A stretch of 38,089 bases of DNA from Chara braunii. Lineage: Eukaryota; Streptophyta; Charophyceae; Charales; Characeae. The notes beneath the pieces were generated by a model. The model saw nothing but the letters and a program-made list of their open reading frames with translations, did no database searches and had not been told where the DNA came from. Shown here one piece after another: positions 21,400 through 32,173 of the stretch; within the stretch, counting starts at the first letter, position 1; the number at the start of each line of letters is the position of its first letter. Where the stretch lies: the NCBI GenBank assembly GCA_003427395.1, contig BFEA01000143.1, positions 1,590,955 to 1,629,043 on the forward strand. Direction: 5' to 3'. A program made the translations under genes and the position numbers.

Positions 21400-21485
21400 G
21401 GGAGTTAGCTTCAGCAGTTGGGTGGACTCAATCCCTACACCCTACGTTTGATAGTCTTGCATGTAAACCTACTGAGCTAGCTCCC
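21400..21485 (-). repeat. tRNA-like element in R4 unit 3
   Basis: On the minus strand it starts GGGAGCTAGCTCAGTAGG (A box intact), carries GGGATTGAGTCC (B-box-like) and ends AGCTAACTCCC, pairing with the start except for one G:T wobble. The facing plus-strand tRNA 3'-half-like segment GGTCACGGGATCGAGCCCC is at 21334-21352. Confidence 0.6.
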
Positions 21486-22455
21486 ACTTCAAAGAGCAGC
21501 TCAGTTCATAAACAGTAGTGGGGCGCAGTCCGACTAGTGGACAGAGCCCACTTTTCCTAATTTAGTGTGTGTGCACTCAAGCCTTTCTGATTGCTTATTG
21601 GCCTGAGTGTATGCGCGACCCGCAAGGGCACTTGATTCATCTGTTGGCCCAAAGGGCCGGTACTTGCCTGCGGCCGTGACATTGAGGGTTTTGGCAAGGA
21701 AAACACTCAAGTGGCGGGGAAGGAAACCCTCGACACTCAGAATCCGCAGAAAACGCTCAAATTGTAGGTAGGCTGATACCACACTAAGTAGAGGTAGATG
21801 TGTCGGGTACTCGAGGCCGAGCAGGAGAAGACAAAAGTCGGCATTTTTAGAGGTCCAACACCGTTAGGTAGGCGGGTACCGGTTCAAGTAGCCCGAGTCT
21901 GGACCCTGTGCGAACGGTATCAGAACTTGTAACGGTGTCTCCCTCGAAGACACCGGTTGCTTGGGTGATCGCGCGGACACGAAGTCGCTACTCGAGAGGC
22001 GACTTCCTCTCCCCATATGGGAGGCGGAGCTGGAGTTTCAACCCCACTCACGGCATACGAGTAAAGACAGAGGTACCGACTGCCGTTACCTATTATGGTA
22101 GGCAGTATGCTTCTTTTGGCAGCCCCGGCCGCATTGCCGGGGTTGTATTAATTTTTCAGTCGACTTTAGATTTTATGGCGGCGTGACCTGCCGACTTCCC
22201 TATACCTGCGAGCCCGACGCCCCAACACTCATTCTAATTCGCGGCCGAAGATTTTTAAGTTTTTACCAACCCTTACCTATTGTCGTATGTGCCGTATTAC
22301 TGCATATGACCGTCTAGAAATCTCGGCCTCAACGGTCGAGAAGTTTGTTTCACGGCGCTATGCCAAAAAAAAAAATAAAAAAAATTCTCACTTTCTACTC
22401 CAGATTGTCTCCGGCACGGCGACCGACGTCGATACTTTATCAAATGCAAAATCAT

Positions 22456-22485
22456 GAGCAAATACCCTTGTAAGGGTGTTTGCTC
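22456..22485 (+). repeat. Invariant 30-nt hairpin ending R4 unit 3
   Basis: Identical to the hairpins at 11368-11397 and 17035-17064. Sequence to its right is low-copy in this window, which helps fix the right edge of R4. Confidence 0.85.
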
Positions 22486-22489
22486 CGAC

Positions 22490-25320
22490 AGTCTTCCCGG
22501 ACCCCATTCAGCGACGTCCCCGTCGCTAGGGAATCTTAAATGCAAACAAAGGCCTTTTGACGCAACAAGTTGTCAAAGTCCGATTTCCTGGACGAAGTTG
22601 CGGTTTTAAGACCCTCACTGTCTCCCTTGGTGCGTCCATATTGCCAGGATTTTAACCTAGGTCTCCCAGATATCCGAAAAATTATAATACCAAAGAAATA
22701 TTATTCCATATGACTCAAAGTGGGGATACTGGATCCGTACTACAGTTACAGAGGTCACCAAGGAAGATAATGATAGCCTCTCTCCCCTCAATTTTAGACT
22801 TTATTTGCGAGGATCTCGTTGGGTGTCCGAGGAGTTAGGAATCATAAATGAATCCTACTCTTTGGACGCGGGTCTTAATCTAAGTCATATTTTACCGTCC
22901 CACCCGAAGTCTAATGCGAGGGGATCGGCGACCTCGGTCTTAACCCACCACAGTCGGTTGATCAGGCCAAATCTGCGGCCCACCGTTTTGTTATTCTAAC
23001 AATGGTACCCGTATTGGTTACGCAATACATGATAAAATTATCCTATCAAAATATCTAGACCTGACTGTTGATCCCTCCCATATCTACCTTAAGTGATACT
23101 ATCATTAGGGAGTTCATCCCCTCAAGTTTTAGTCCCAGGCCGTAATCGGAAGGCCCGCTGCCTGATTATTCTTGGTCAGCAGCCCACGCTGGGACTTACG
23201 TCCCAACGATGCCAATTTTTCACCATAGGCTTGATAATTTTAAGTCCCTCAGACTGACCTCCATAAGTGGATGAGCGATGATCATTTATCGAATGTGAGG
23301 TAAGACCTGCGGCATATTTGTTATTTCCCGCTTAGATGCAGTGATGAACTTCAGTAAATAGGATAGATGAGGTGTCTTAGAGTATGTACTCCGATATATG
23401 AGATATCATGAGATTTTATTTATGCTTTTCTGACTCAGCATGTGTGCCGTAACAATAGAGGATAAGAGAGACATGTGATTAGAGTTTCAAGACTGATTCT
23501 GGCTCGACGTTATGGATTCGACTAAGTTTTCTCCTGAGTCATATATGATTTATATCTATTGGGTATGCCGACGAGGAACACTTTTCACTTTCACAATTGA
23601 GTTGGTCCTGTGTTTGGTTTTGATTGATGAAATAAGTATCTTGGATATGTGTACAGTCTGTTGTCCAGTCTTGAATTAGGATACTCAGAGAAGCGCCTAA
23701 GAATTCAAGAAAGATGGGGTGAACAGTGATATGTACAGTTTGAAAGTGCTTTGCATTTATGGTCAGTTTTTTTCATGCTTTATCTTATGTGGTTATTTTT
23801 GAAAGGGACATGAAAAATTGTCAAAATTTTTTTGAGGCATTTGAAAAACCCTGCGAGTATAGATGTTTTTTCTGCCTTTTGACAAGACAAGAGGTCAAAC
23901 AAAACCTTTTATACTTTTTTTATGAATATTTTGGTTGACTTTTCTATTGGAAAAAGATCCCCGAGACATGTGCCTGTCCAGCCTGAGATCGAGATCTGGG
24001 AGGCACAGCCCCTAAGTGGCTCTGACGATGCCCCTCGATCAGAGATAAAATTGACAATTATGTTAAATCATTTTTATTGATATTGTTTCTTTCGTATATA
24101 CATTCAATGGGGTTGTTCACCCATTTAAAGACAACTGACGAGGGAATAAAATTTTATTTGGTCAAATTGAATTTCATATGTGTATTTTTACTAGAGTACA
24201 ATATCTTATCTAAAGAAAGGAAATTGTGAGAGCATTAAAACAAAGAGATCAAAGTGTCGCTTATCCTCGTACTACCAAAGCAACCTCCAATGACATTTCT
24301 ACTTTCTTTCGACCCCTGAAATGTTATTTCACAAGAAATTTGGGTAGAACGACTTGTAACGGGGAGGATGGGAGTATGAACTCATCAGCCTTTCTGACCT
24401 TCATAACAATGGATATTGGTTCATCTCTTCTTTGACTTATTCATTTTTCCCCACTTCGCGGCAGCTATCTCAACTAAATCTTACTCGCCTCGCGAGCAGA
24501 TTTTCATGTCTTAGAGTCAGCTCGATACCAAATGTAAACCAAAAAGATGACGGGGTGTTCAAAGTCACTTTTACAACTGCTCTGTCCCCATCATCATTGA
24601 AGCCAGATTCAATCCAAAAATAAGGATACCCTCATTAAAAGACGTACCCCACCAGGAACCGATATATTTATCCTCCCTAACCAAACTTGACAAGGACATC
24701 TTCAACCCATCTTCTTTTTCAATAGGCAAGGCTACGCTGGGGTCTTCCTTAGAATACGGGTTTCTGACCTTCTTGAGCTACTTCTAGGTTCTGCTCACAA
24801 ATGTCCAGCAAGCCTCTTCCATCACTATCCAAAATCCCTTCTTTTCACAATACCCCTCTTGAAAGGTAATCTTCAAATCATACCTCACTAACACTGCTCA
24901 TTTTCAACGTCTAAGACCATTCAAAAGCAGATGACATTATATTGCGATAATAATGCATTCGTGAATTTTAAATATTGAATGTCATAAATTATCATAATAA
25001 ATGTTACTTATTATAAATATGCTGTCATAGTAACAACAATTTTTATAATAGTTGAGTAAGTAACTAGTATTAACAAGCGAAGAGACAAATTCAACTGGTA
25101 TATGCGTGCATAGTGATGATGAGAAAGTTATGCTAGCTGTTATGATGAACAATAGTCATGTTGTGGTTAATAAGCTCTCTAATGATAAATGTTTCTTGAC
25201 GCAAAAATAATGAGAATACTACACTCTACTCCCTGGGCTTTGACAGGAGTATATTGTGTCAAGGGGCAGTGTAATCCCTTAGAAGGGTTAACATCTTAGA
25301 CTCCCGAGCCCCGCTCAAGG
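22490..25320. other. Low-copy AT-richer DNA; no gene recognised
   Basis: No microsatellites and no match to R1-R4. About 23560-24220 is AT-rich. A hairpin, CTCTGA-TCAGAG, lies at about 24018-24042. Short plus-strand ORFs at 22805-22999 (64 codons) and 24226-24435 (69 codons, GTG start) show no recognisable motif and are within chance length. Confidence 0.5.
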
Positions 25321-25328
25321 ACCAAGCC

Positions 25329-25535
25329 TCACTGCTTCACCCTCCGATTCCAATATTCGTTTCTTGTAGACCCTTGTCCATTAGTAAACAACCGCACCAT
25401 ACACGTTTCAGGATCCATATCCCATCTCGTGCAGGTGAACCCACTTGACACAAAGATAGCTGGGGCATCACCCCCTGCTTCCTTGCGGCAGGTAGTAGTC
25501 GCCTCCATCTCCGACCATGGTCTAACAAGACCCAA
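25329..25535 (-). CDS. Hypothetical ORF, possible exon fragment
   Basis: 68 codons with mixed composition (three Cys, several Trp and charged residues), ending NRRVKQ before a stop. It begins inside a longer open frame with a non-ATG start. An alternative frame (25337-25618) overlaps it; the shorter one has the more protein-like composition. It may be an exon or a decayed fragment. Not recognised. Confidence 0.2.
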   Translation of the reverse strand: MGLVRPWSEMEATTTCRKEAGGDAPAIFVSSGFTCTRWDMDPETCMVRLFTNGQGSTRNEYWNRRVKQ

Positions 25536-26232
25536 ATACTTTCCTCCTTCTTAATAGTAATATAGTCACCTCCCCTCAAAGGGTTAGGTGACAACACCCC
25601 ACTATGGACCAGGAACATAGTTCCGGCGTGGGTCTCACTACTACTTCTGAAGACGAATTTATAGCTCTTTCAAGCCATCTTTCAGAGAAGTGATAACGTA
25701 GGATTGCAATTCCCCCAAGAGTAGATTCTAAACATTGACTACCTTCTCAGAGAATCTCTCCTCTCAAGAGGTCAGTCACTCCATTCACCTTCGATCCCGC
25801 GTCGAACGTGGATTCTGCGTAGCACTTTTATTCTTTGTAAGGAGAGCAATCCAACTATAGGTTATAGTGGATAGACATAAACGGATAATCATATATAATT
25901 AACTCATAAGGATGGATTAAAGCATTAGATGAGTAACTTAGGCGAGTAATCATGAAAAAATGCATCAGACAGATAGACTTATAGGCTTGATTTGAATAAA
26001 CTGGCGCGAATGGATAAATTTACATATATAACTCAACTGAATGACCTTAAACGCAAGAAATTAAGCGCTTAGATTCAAATGAACATGTTCAGGTCGATGG
26101 TGTCGAACTATGTGAATTCCATCAGATAGCCTTTTCCCTTAATTTTGCCACCAAGTAAAACACAAAAAGGATGATTTAACAACATTGCCGAACTCCTTAC
26201 TGCCTTACTGACTGTACTCAAGATCAGAAGTC

Positions 26233-26433
26233 TTAGGATGTCCCTTTATAGACGAAACCAACCTCTAAAATTCTCCCAAAGACGGACTCAGCCCTATATC
26301 GACTCTTTCCTAAAACAAAACTCTTATTAAGAACCCATAGCAAATGAGGGTCCTTAGTGACACTATTCACGTTCGGTCCTTTTTGTATCCCCGGATATGT
26401 TTCTGACTTATTGCTAAGTACTAAAATCACCAT
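26233..26433 (-). CDS. Hypothetical ORF, possible exon fragment
   Basis: 66 codons with protein-like composition (SNKSETYPGIQKG near the N-terminus, VFGRILEVGFVYKG near the C-terminus). It lies between the two other minus-strand ORFs of this region. No family was recognised; it could be part of a decayed gene with 26791-27261. Confidence 0.2.
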   Translation of the reverse strand: MVILVLSNKSETYPGIQKGPNVNSVTKDPHLLWVLNKSFVLGKSRYRAESVFGRILEVGFVYKGTS

Positions 26434-26790
26434 AGTCCATCTATCGGTACCTATGTCATGACCGGAGGGAAAAATACGCCTGCTCAGAATACAAATTTAC
26501 AAAGCTTACCCTATGCTTATTCAGATAGGTCATCCTTGAGAAGGTGCCAGTAACTTCTACCACCCTCTTCCTCTCTTCCCAGATGAATATCCCCTTCATT
26601 ATGAGAACTGTCATTGACAGGATGACATCCTTCCAGGGGACGGCTAATACAAGTCATCAAGATCTACTCCCCCTCGAGGGTGTTTTTGTTTGATGACCTA
26701 GACAAGTGCTAATTTATCACTTATCCTGGTCAAGCTTCGTGTTGACAGGATGACATCTTTAAATGATCCCTTTGTACAACAAGTAAGAGA

Positions 26791-27261
26791 TTAGCCCGCA
26801 TAAATCAATCTGACATAGGAAAAGAGTGTCAGGGTAATACATAATCTACGATCCGTTAGCACAGTCTGAGACACTACGGGAGGGTCAGGCACATGCGGCG
26901 AAGGTGGAAGTGCAAGTGGAGATGGCTGAGGAAGGACAGTCAACTGCTGAAGCCGACGTGCCATAAAAGAAGAGGGAGAAGTATATTTTATTTGATAAGT
27001 GCGAGGAGGCAGTTCGAACCGTAGGGGCGGAGCGCCGTAATGCTGCTCGTACTTATATGAATAATAGGTCATCCTTCCAGCGGACGGTGTGCGTTCGCGC
27101 AAATCTCCCTGATGTCGACGCAATCTCACTCCTTCCCACTTTTTCGCCTCTTCCTCTTCTTCCTCCGGCTCTTTTCTTTCCTTTATCAAATCAATAGGTC
27201 TATCTGTAGCCTTTCCTTGCCATCCATCTCTTCCCCTTCTAGCTCCTGATCCGCGCGGCAT
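26791..27261 (-). CDS. Hypothetical protein, basic N-terminus, Glu run, Pro-rich C-terminus
   Basis: 156 codons from an ATG at 27261. The first 20 residues are Arg/Gly-rich (MPRGSGARRGRDGWQGK), a run of six Glu follows at about residues 34-39, then a Tyr-rich segment (MTYYSYKYEQHYG, about 64-76) and a Pro/Leu-rich segment (about 112-130). The pattern is compatible with a nucleic-acid-binding or gag-like protein but no zinc knuckle or other domain is visible. It could also be chance: the frame is long for this base composition but not decisive. Confidence 0.35.
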   Translation of the reverse strand: MPRGSGARRGRDGWQGKATDRPIDLIKERKEPEEEEEEAKKWEGVRLRRHQGDLRERTPSAGRMTYYSYKYEQHYGAPPLRFELPPRTYQIKYTSPSSFMARRLQQLTVLPQPSPLALPPSPHVPDPPVVSQTVLTDRRLCITLTLFSYVRLIYAG

Positions 27262-27461
27262 GGCTGGAGAAAGGTATTACTAGGCGCACCTTCCTAGCCA
27301 CCTACTGATTAAGGTATCGCCAATGCATAGCGATACGTACCATTTATTAAGGAATCTCAATTCTGTGGCGTAATATAATCTACTTAACTACTTATCTAGA
27401 TGATCTTAATAAAATACTTCAGAAACGGGAATACACGAGGTCAACGTAGAGATGAAAAATA

Positions 27462-27689
27462 TTATGGTCGGAAGGAATTAGCGTAGTCGAAAACCTTTTC
27501 GTGCAGATTCGACGAGACTTCGTCAAATCCTGTTGTATCGATCGGCTCATCCGCTATTTCTACCAACTCTGCTTTTATGAAGACTTCGCGGTCCTTAGCC
27601 GCCACTTGCATACCCCCCCCATGAACAGACTCGGGAGCAGCTACCTCCTTGGGAAAATAATAGAAGTGTCGACTAAGGTTCACAAGGCT
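27462..27689 (-). CDS. Hypothetical ORF, possible exon fragment
   Basis: About 75 open codons without an ATG near the start. The acidic segment (KAELVEIADEPIDTTGFDEV, about residues 37-56) looks protein-like. It lies upstream of 26791-27261 on the same strand and could be an earlier exon of the same decayed gene. Not recognised. Confidence 0.2.
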   Translation of the reverse strand, partial: SLVNLSRHFYYFPKEVAAPESVHGGGMQVAAKDREVFIKAELVEIADEPIDTTGFDEVSSNLHEKVFDYANSFRP

Positions 27690-28041
27690 CTAGTACTCAT
27701 CTTATCCTAAGAGGACCTCTTGCTTATAGATTATCAATTATCCCTATTAGCTATCTTTCTAACTAGTGAAAGCTACAAGGCATTCTACTTCTTTTTTTTG
27801 TCGTTTTGCTAGGGTTTCAGTTAACCAGACCCATGTCCGTTCACATATGACCCCGACAGGCAACCGAAGGTCCCTGGCAACGCATCAATCTGTTGTCGGT
27901 GGACGTCTTGCATCTCTAGTGATAGTCACGCTATCGATTAAACCAAAGGTTGTCGTTTTGTCGTGATCATCATTTCACTATACCCGAGTCCGTTCACTAA
28001 TGACCTCGGCTGGAAAGCGAGATTCCCGACAGTGGCACCAC
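27690..28041. other. Spacer left of R1 copy 3; no gene seen
   Basis: No repeat or ORF of note. Two related stretches, CAGACCCATGTCCGTTCACA (about 27826) and CCGAGTCCGTTCACTAATGA (about 27984), are each followed by GACC and a CGA-containing block, suggesting a weak direct repeat about 157 bp apart. Confidence 0.4.
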
Positions 28042-29479
28042 CTGTCGCGCGCGGCGGTCCCTCGAACCTCACAGTCGTGTCACGCAGGATGTTTTCCCTA
28101 AAAAGAACCAATCACCACTCCAACAGTGCGCGCGTGCTATACCTCTCACGACGCCCTGCGACAGGTCGGAACGTCGCGAGGTACAACTTACCTCCACCCG
28201 AGGGGCTGTCACCACCCTCAGGTAGGCGTCTCCCTGTTGAGCCACCGGCCTACGTGCGAAGGCTTTTACATGTCTGAGTAGAGGTAGGTCAGCCGAAGGC
28301 GTTTGCTCGATCGTTGTAGCACAAAATGGGGTACGCGCGGTAAGATGCCTATGACTGACCTGTTAGATATTCATGTCGAACTTGAGATGGTCGTCTATTC
28401 CCGCTTTTGTTCTCGAACACACATTCTCCTTCTGACCAATATTTTCAAAGTATCAAAGCAAACCTTATCACTACCAAAGGCTACTATACGTACGATTTGA
28501 ACATCAGATAACATAGAAGCTATATAAGAGTGATTATGAATATCCAGGTGTTACCGCTGGGAACCCTTCCCACTTTCACAAGTGCTGAGTGTCCAGATTC
28601 TTCACGATGTCAATCCCAGTCCAATCCAAACCATGCACAAAACAGTCCTGCACAGCATAATGCAAAAATAATTCACGTGCCATGCACTGACGGCGTCAAC
28701 CATCAACCATTGGCATTGTCCCTCACTCCCCAAACCTGCACGATAGCTCTATCTTTCCTAAGATGCAAGCCCAACCCCCTCACATTTATTTAAAGGACCC
28801 TTGAGAGTGACCAGGATCATTTGGGCGATGACCACAGGTGACAATTTTACTGACCACAGAGTTTGACTTTAGATGTAGGTATCAAGTCAAAGGAGGAAAA
28901 GTTGAATCGGCAACGACCGACCTGTTATCGAGTGATAACAGAAAATTGAGTCCTCTTTGTAGGACTTCTCCTTCAATTGCAGTAGATCGAAACAGGGACT
29001 TGCACACACACATGTCAACAAAGATTCAACACCCCCACTCGATTTCCCACATATTGAAATCTAAGGGTCAAGACCTTAGATATAGTATGTGAGCTTTGGG
29101 ATCAACATCCCAAAGTCTAGCCCCTACTTTCTATCTACTCTAAGTCGCTTGTCACCCCTTCTCCTGTCGTTTCAAGGAGTCTCTTTGCCTATGTCCTAAG
29201 TTGTCTTAGGGAAACTCACATTTCCCCCAACTCTCAGTCCTTGCATTTTCTCTCATGCGGATAAGCACACTCTTTGATGCTTTATGCGGTAGTCTGGCCG
29301 AGATCAACTCAAGCCAGCGGAGGTTTATCCATTGAACTGTGGCTACACGGGGTGTCTTCTTTCTCTAATTCCTTTTCCCCGCGGTATTTGCCTTCTTTTA
29401 CATTCCTTTTAAAGAACCTTTGGAGTCGCTTCCGATGGAGCACTCTCTCTTTCCCTTTCTCTTCTTCTTGTCCTGACAA

Positions 29480-31230
29480 ACGCTAGTAGTAGGTTGATTC
29501 ACCCGAGAATCTTCCACTACTTGATCAATTCCAGACAAAACGGTTAGTCAAAGGAATACTGAGCAGCCCCTCGGGAGCACTCTGTCACCCTTTAAACCAC
29601 CAGTACTTCCTGAATTCTCTCTGCGTATGCGGCCAGCCAAAAGTGGAAACCGCGCCGTTTCCACTTAGCTGAATCGGGCCTACCGGCCCAGACCCGTTCA
29701 TTCCAAATTTCGCTCCGCGTATACGGGAGCGTTTTCAGAAAGTACTAGTGGCTTAAAGTCTATGCAGTCCTTATGCAACCAAGTAGTTCATGCATTCTAG
29801 TGCGAGCGATTGGATAACTCACCCGGGAGTATCTTTTTTTTTGTTACAACAAGTAGTTAGGAGGCCTATGTTGAACCGCTCAACACGTGACCCAATATTC
29901 AAGAAACATTCCAGCTCCAGGTGACAATTCAAAATTCAAGTTAGTAATAGGTAGTTTTCACGGGAGCCTCCTATTATTCTTCGATCAGAGCTCAGTCTAT
30001 CCTCAAAAGGTGTAATAGGATGACCCTACGGGAGTCACCTTACTATTCTTTCACAGTCAGACGAGCTTGGATTATGTTAGTGGATCCAGACAAACCCCAG
30101 ATCCTCCTCTAGTTGGAGTATCTTACCTGACTTGTCAAGGTGAAATCAGAGAAATAATGGGATGACCCCACGGGAGCATCCCATGTCCTGCTTTAATGTT
30201 AAACAGGTGGATCGTTTGTACTTATTTATATCATCCATTAATCATACCGGAACAAGTCGTAAGGTTACTCACCCGGGAGTATCCCTTTACTTGTTCAAAC
30301 ATAATCGCCTTACTTCTTCCCCTAGTTAGTCGATCCCCAAAACAAACAGGTATTAGGATAACCCTCCCGGGAACCATCCTACTACCAGTTGTATGCGATC
30401 GATTAAAGCAACTCTTGGTAGAGTCGCCCTGACAGTTCACCTAACTGGCATGTGCGCCGTAAATGAGTAAAAGGTATGTTGACTCTCATGGGAAGTCGGA
30501 CGGATCGTTCCAGACTTAGGAGTTCGCGTACTCACCCGGGAGTACTCAATTCCCTCCCTAGTCAGGTTCGATCGGTGATAGGAGAGCCCCACGGAAGCCT
30601 CCTGCTACCTTTTGCCTTTGTTAGCCTTTGAAGACGCGCACCCTACGAGATTACCGGATTAACTTTGCTTTGTCAATGATTGAAGAAGCGTACCCCACGG
30701 GAGTACCGGATTAACTTTGCTTTTGTCAGTGATTGAAGAAGTGTACCCCGCGGGAGTATCGGATCAATGGGCTTTTGTTAACGATTGAAGAGGTGTACCC
30801 CACGGGAGTACCAGATCAATGGACTTTTGTCAGATGTAACCTGCAGGTCAATAGGGAAGATGCACGGCACCTTCTCGCTACCAATGTCAGAGTCAAATAA
30901 TCATTATACCAATTTGTTACTTTAGTCAGACGAATGACAGGGTAAGTCGCACGGCGAGTACCCTATCATTTGCCTTGGTTAATCCATGCAAGCAGCTTGA
31001 CAACCTTACGGAAGTACCGGATTACTTCCTAAACCTAGCCTGTAATGTAATGAGAGAACTGCACGACAGCCTCCCGTCACAAGCGCCGAAATTAGCAGAC
31101 ATTGCATCAATTTGTTACTTTACCAGACAAATGGCAGGGTAACTTCGCACGACGAGTACCCCATCATTTGTCTTAGTTAGCTCATACAAGCAGTGTGACG
31201 ACCCTACGAGAACCTCCATCACACAGTTTT
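29480..31230 (+). repeat. Stem-loop array of R1 copy 3
   Basis: Includes GTAGT (29486-29490) with ACTAC (29516-29520) around GATTC-ACCCGA-GAATC; ATGGGATG (30157-30164) with CATCCCAT (30177-30184), a perfect 8-bp stem around ACCCCACGGGAG; and GAACAAGT (30250-30257) with ACTTGTTC (30289-30296) around TACTC-ACCCGG-GAGTA. Near 30350-30375 TAGGAT pairs with ATCCTA where copy 2 has a mismatched arm. Tandem GTACCCCACGGGAGTACC units follow at about 30685-30815. Stems differ between neighbours and the apex is shared, as in copy 2. Confidence 0.8.
29597..29752. mobile_element. MITE-like foldback element, about 155 bp
   Basis: Ends CCACCAGTACTTCCTGAA on the left and, read inward from the right, CCACTAGTACTTTCTGAA. 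The inverted similarity extends about 36 nt to CGTATGCGG and CGTATACGCGG. It is flanked by TTAAA on both sides (29592-29596 and 29753-29757), a likely target duplication. R1 copy 2 has the uninterrupted site (about 3771-3775, CTTCAAAGTTC), so this inserted after the duplication. Inside are AAGTGGAAAC paired with GTTTCCACTT, and GGGCC-TACC-GGCCC. No coding capacity. Confidence 0.75.
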
Positions 31231-31783
31231 GTCTTTNAACCCCAGGCAGACTAGGTTACTTNTTGGTTCTTCCCAGGTTCCTTTGTTTCATCAGGCAGAA
31301 TTCTTACTTCAATCATATAGTTCTTTCCTTTTTGATACGCCTTAATCCTGAAGAAAACACGAATCAATAAGTCATATAGTCATACATGCAGTCCAATAGA
31401 TGGTTGTATCTTGTAAGGGTGTATGGGAAAGAAATAGGTGGCGCGCACCTTGTGGTTCCCTGCCTCCAGAGTCCCTCCTTAACTCCGGCAGAGCTCCCTC
31501 AATCGCCCTGTTGTCGATCATGTCAAGTTTTATGCAATTGACTGTCTGAAACTTAAAGTAGGAGCAATAATGATTATCTCAGTGTACATCATTATCAAAC
31601 ACTTATAGTTGAAGAGGTAGGCATATGAGATGACCTATCAAGGACAAAAATGGAGGAGGATGGAGGAGGTTGGCGCCGTCACACGGTGACGATGTCCCTC
31701 TCCTCTCTAGTGCCCTGCACTCTTTTTCTCTCTGACCCCTGCTTTCCTCATGATGTTGCAACAGTGAGACAACAACCAATAAT

Positions 31784-31822
31784 AGTAATAATGATAATAA
31801 TAGTAATAATAATAATAATAAA

Positions 31823-31853
<31 letters not shown>

Positions 31854-31892
31854 ATTAATAATAATAACAATAATAACAATAATAATAATAAC
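31784..31892 (+). repeat. (TAA)n microsatellite in R1 copy 3
   Basis: TAA triplets with an AAATAAATAAATAAAT interruption and CAA variants. The counterpart of 5640-5727. Confidence 0.95.
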
Positions 31893-32119
31893 GTAAGAGT
31901 AGTATTAATAGCGAGATAACATTTTAGTTTGCAACATCACGTTGTCGAAACTGCATTAGTACTACATCAACTGAGGACCAAAGTACTGAATCTGGACGCT
32001 AGTGAGCATACTCTTGACCCCGCCGGCCTACGTATTAGAGCGCTCTCTACTAGGCAATCAACACCTAGACTATAATTTACTAGTAGCTTATGAGTTGACA
32101 ATGCATTCAAGTTCAACTG

Positions 32120-32173
32120 ATGTCAGCAGCAGAACCGAAGTGCATGAAGATATCAGATTGTCGTCAAGGCCAG
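32120..32173 (+). other. Exon-like cassette with GTAGGT donor (R1 copy 3)
   Basis: 18 open codons from ATG (MSAAEPKCMKISDCRQGQ) ending at CAG, then GTAGGT at 32174-32179 and a CT-rich tract. It aligns codon for codon with 5975-6028 and, with a three-codon length difference, with the R2 cassettes. Confidence 0.5.

Larger units (their letters stand above)
19890..22485 (+). repeat. R4 unit 3
   Basis: Begins with two M motif copies (about 19905-19960 and 20028-20075), a minus-strand AGGTAAGT (20109-20116), a GC-rich segment ending in a GGTGAGTGG donor-like site (about 20328), a pyrimidine tract to about 20960 with (TTC)n, an A-rich stretch (about 21175-21240), facing tRNA-like segments, a CTCGAGGCCG segment (about 21810) and the invariant hairpin. 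The 244- and 287-residue Ser/Leu/Phe-rich frames here are translations of the pyrimidine tract. Confidence 0.75.

Noticed and set aside
2177-28044. Distance between R1 copies 2 and 3 being almost six times 4.32 kb
   Set aside because: The intervening DNA is unrelated to R1, so the near-multiple is most likely coincidence.
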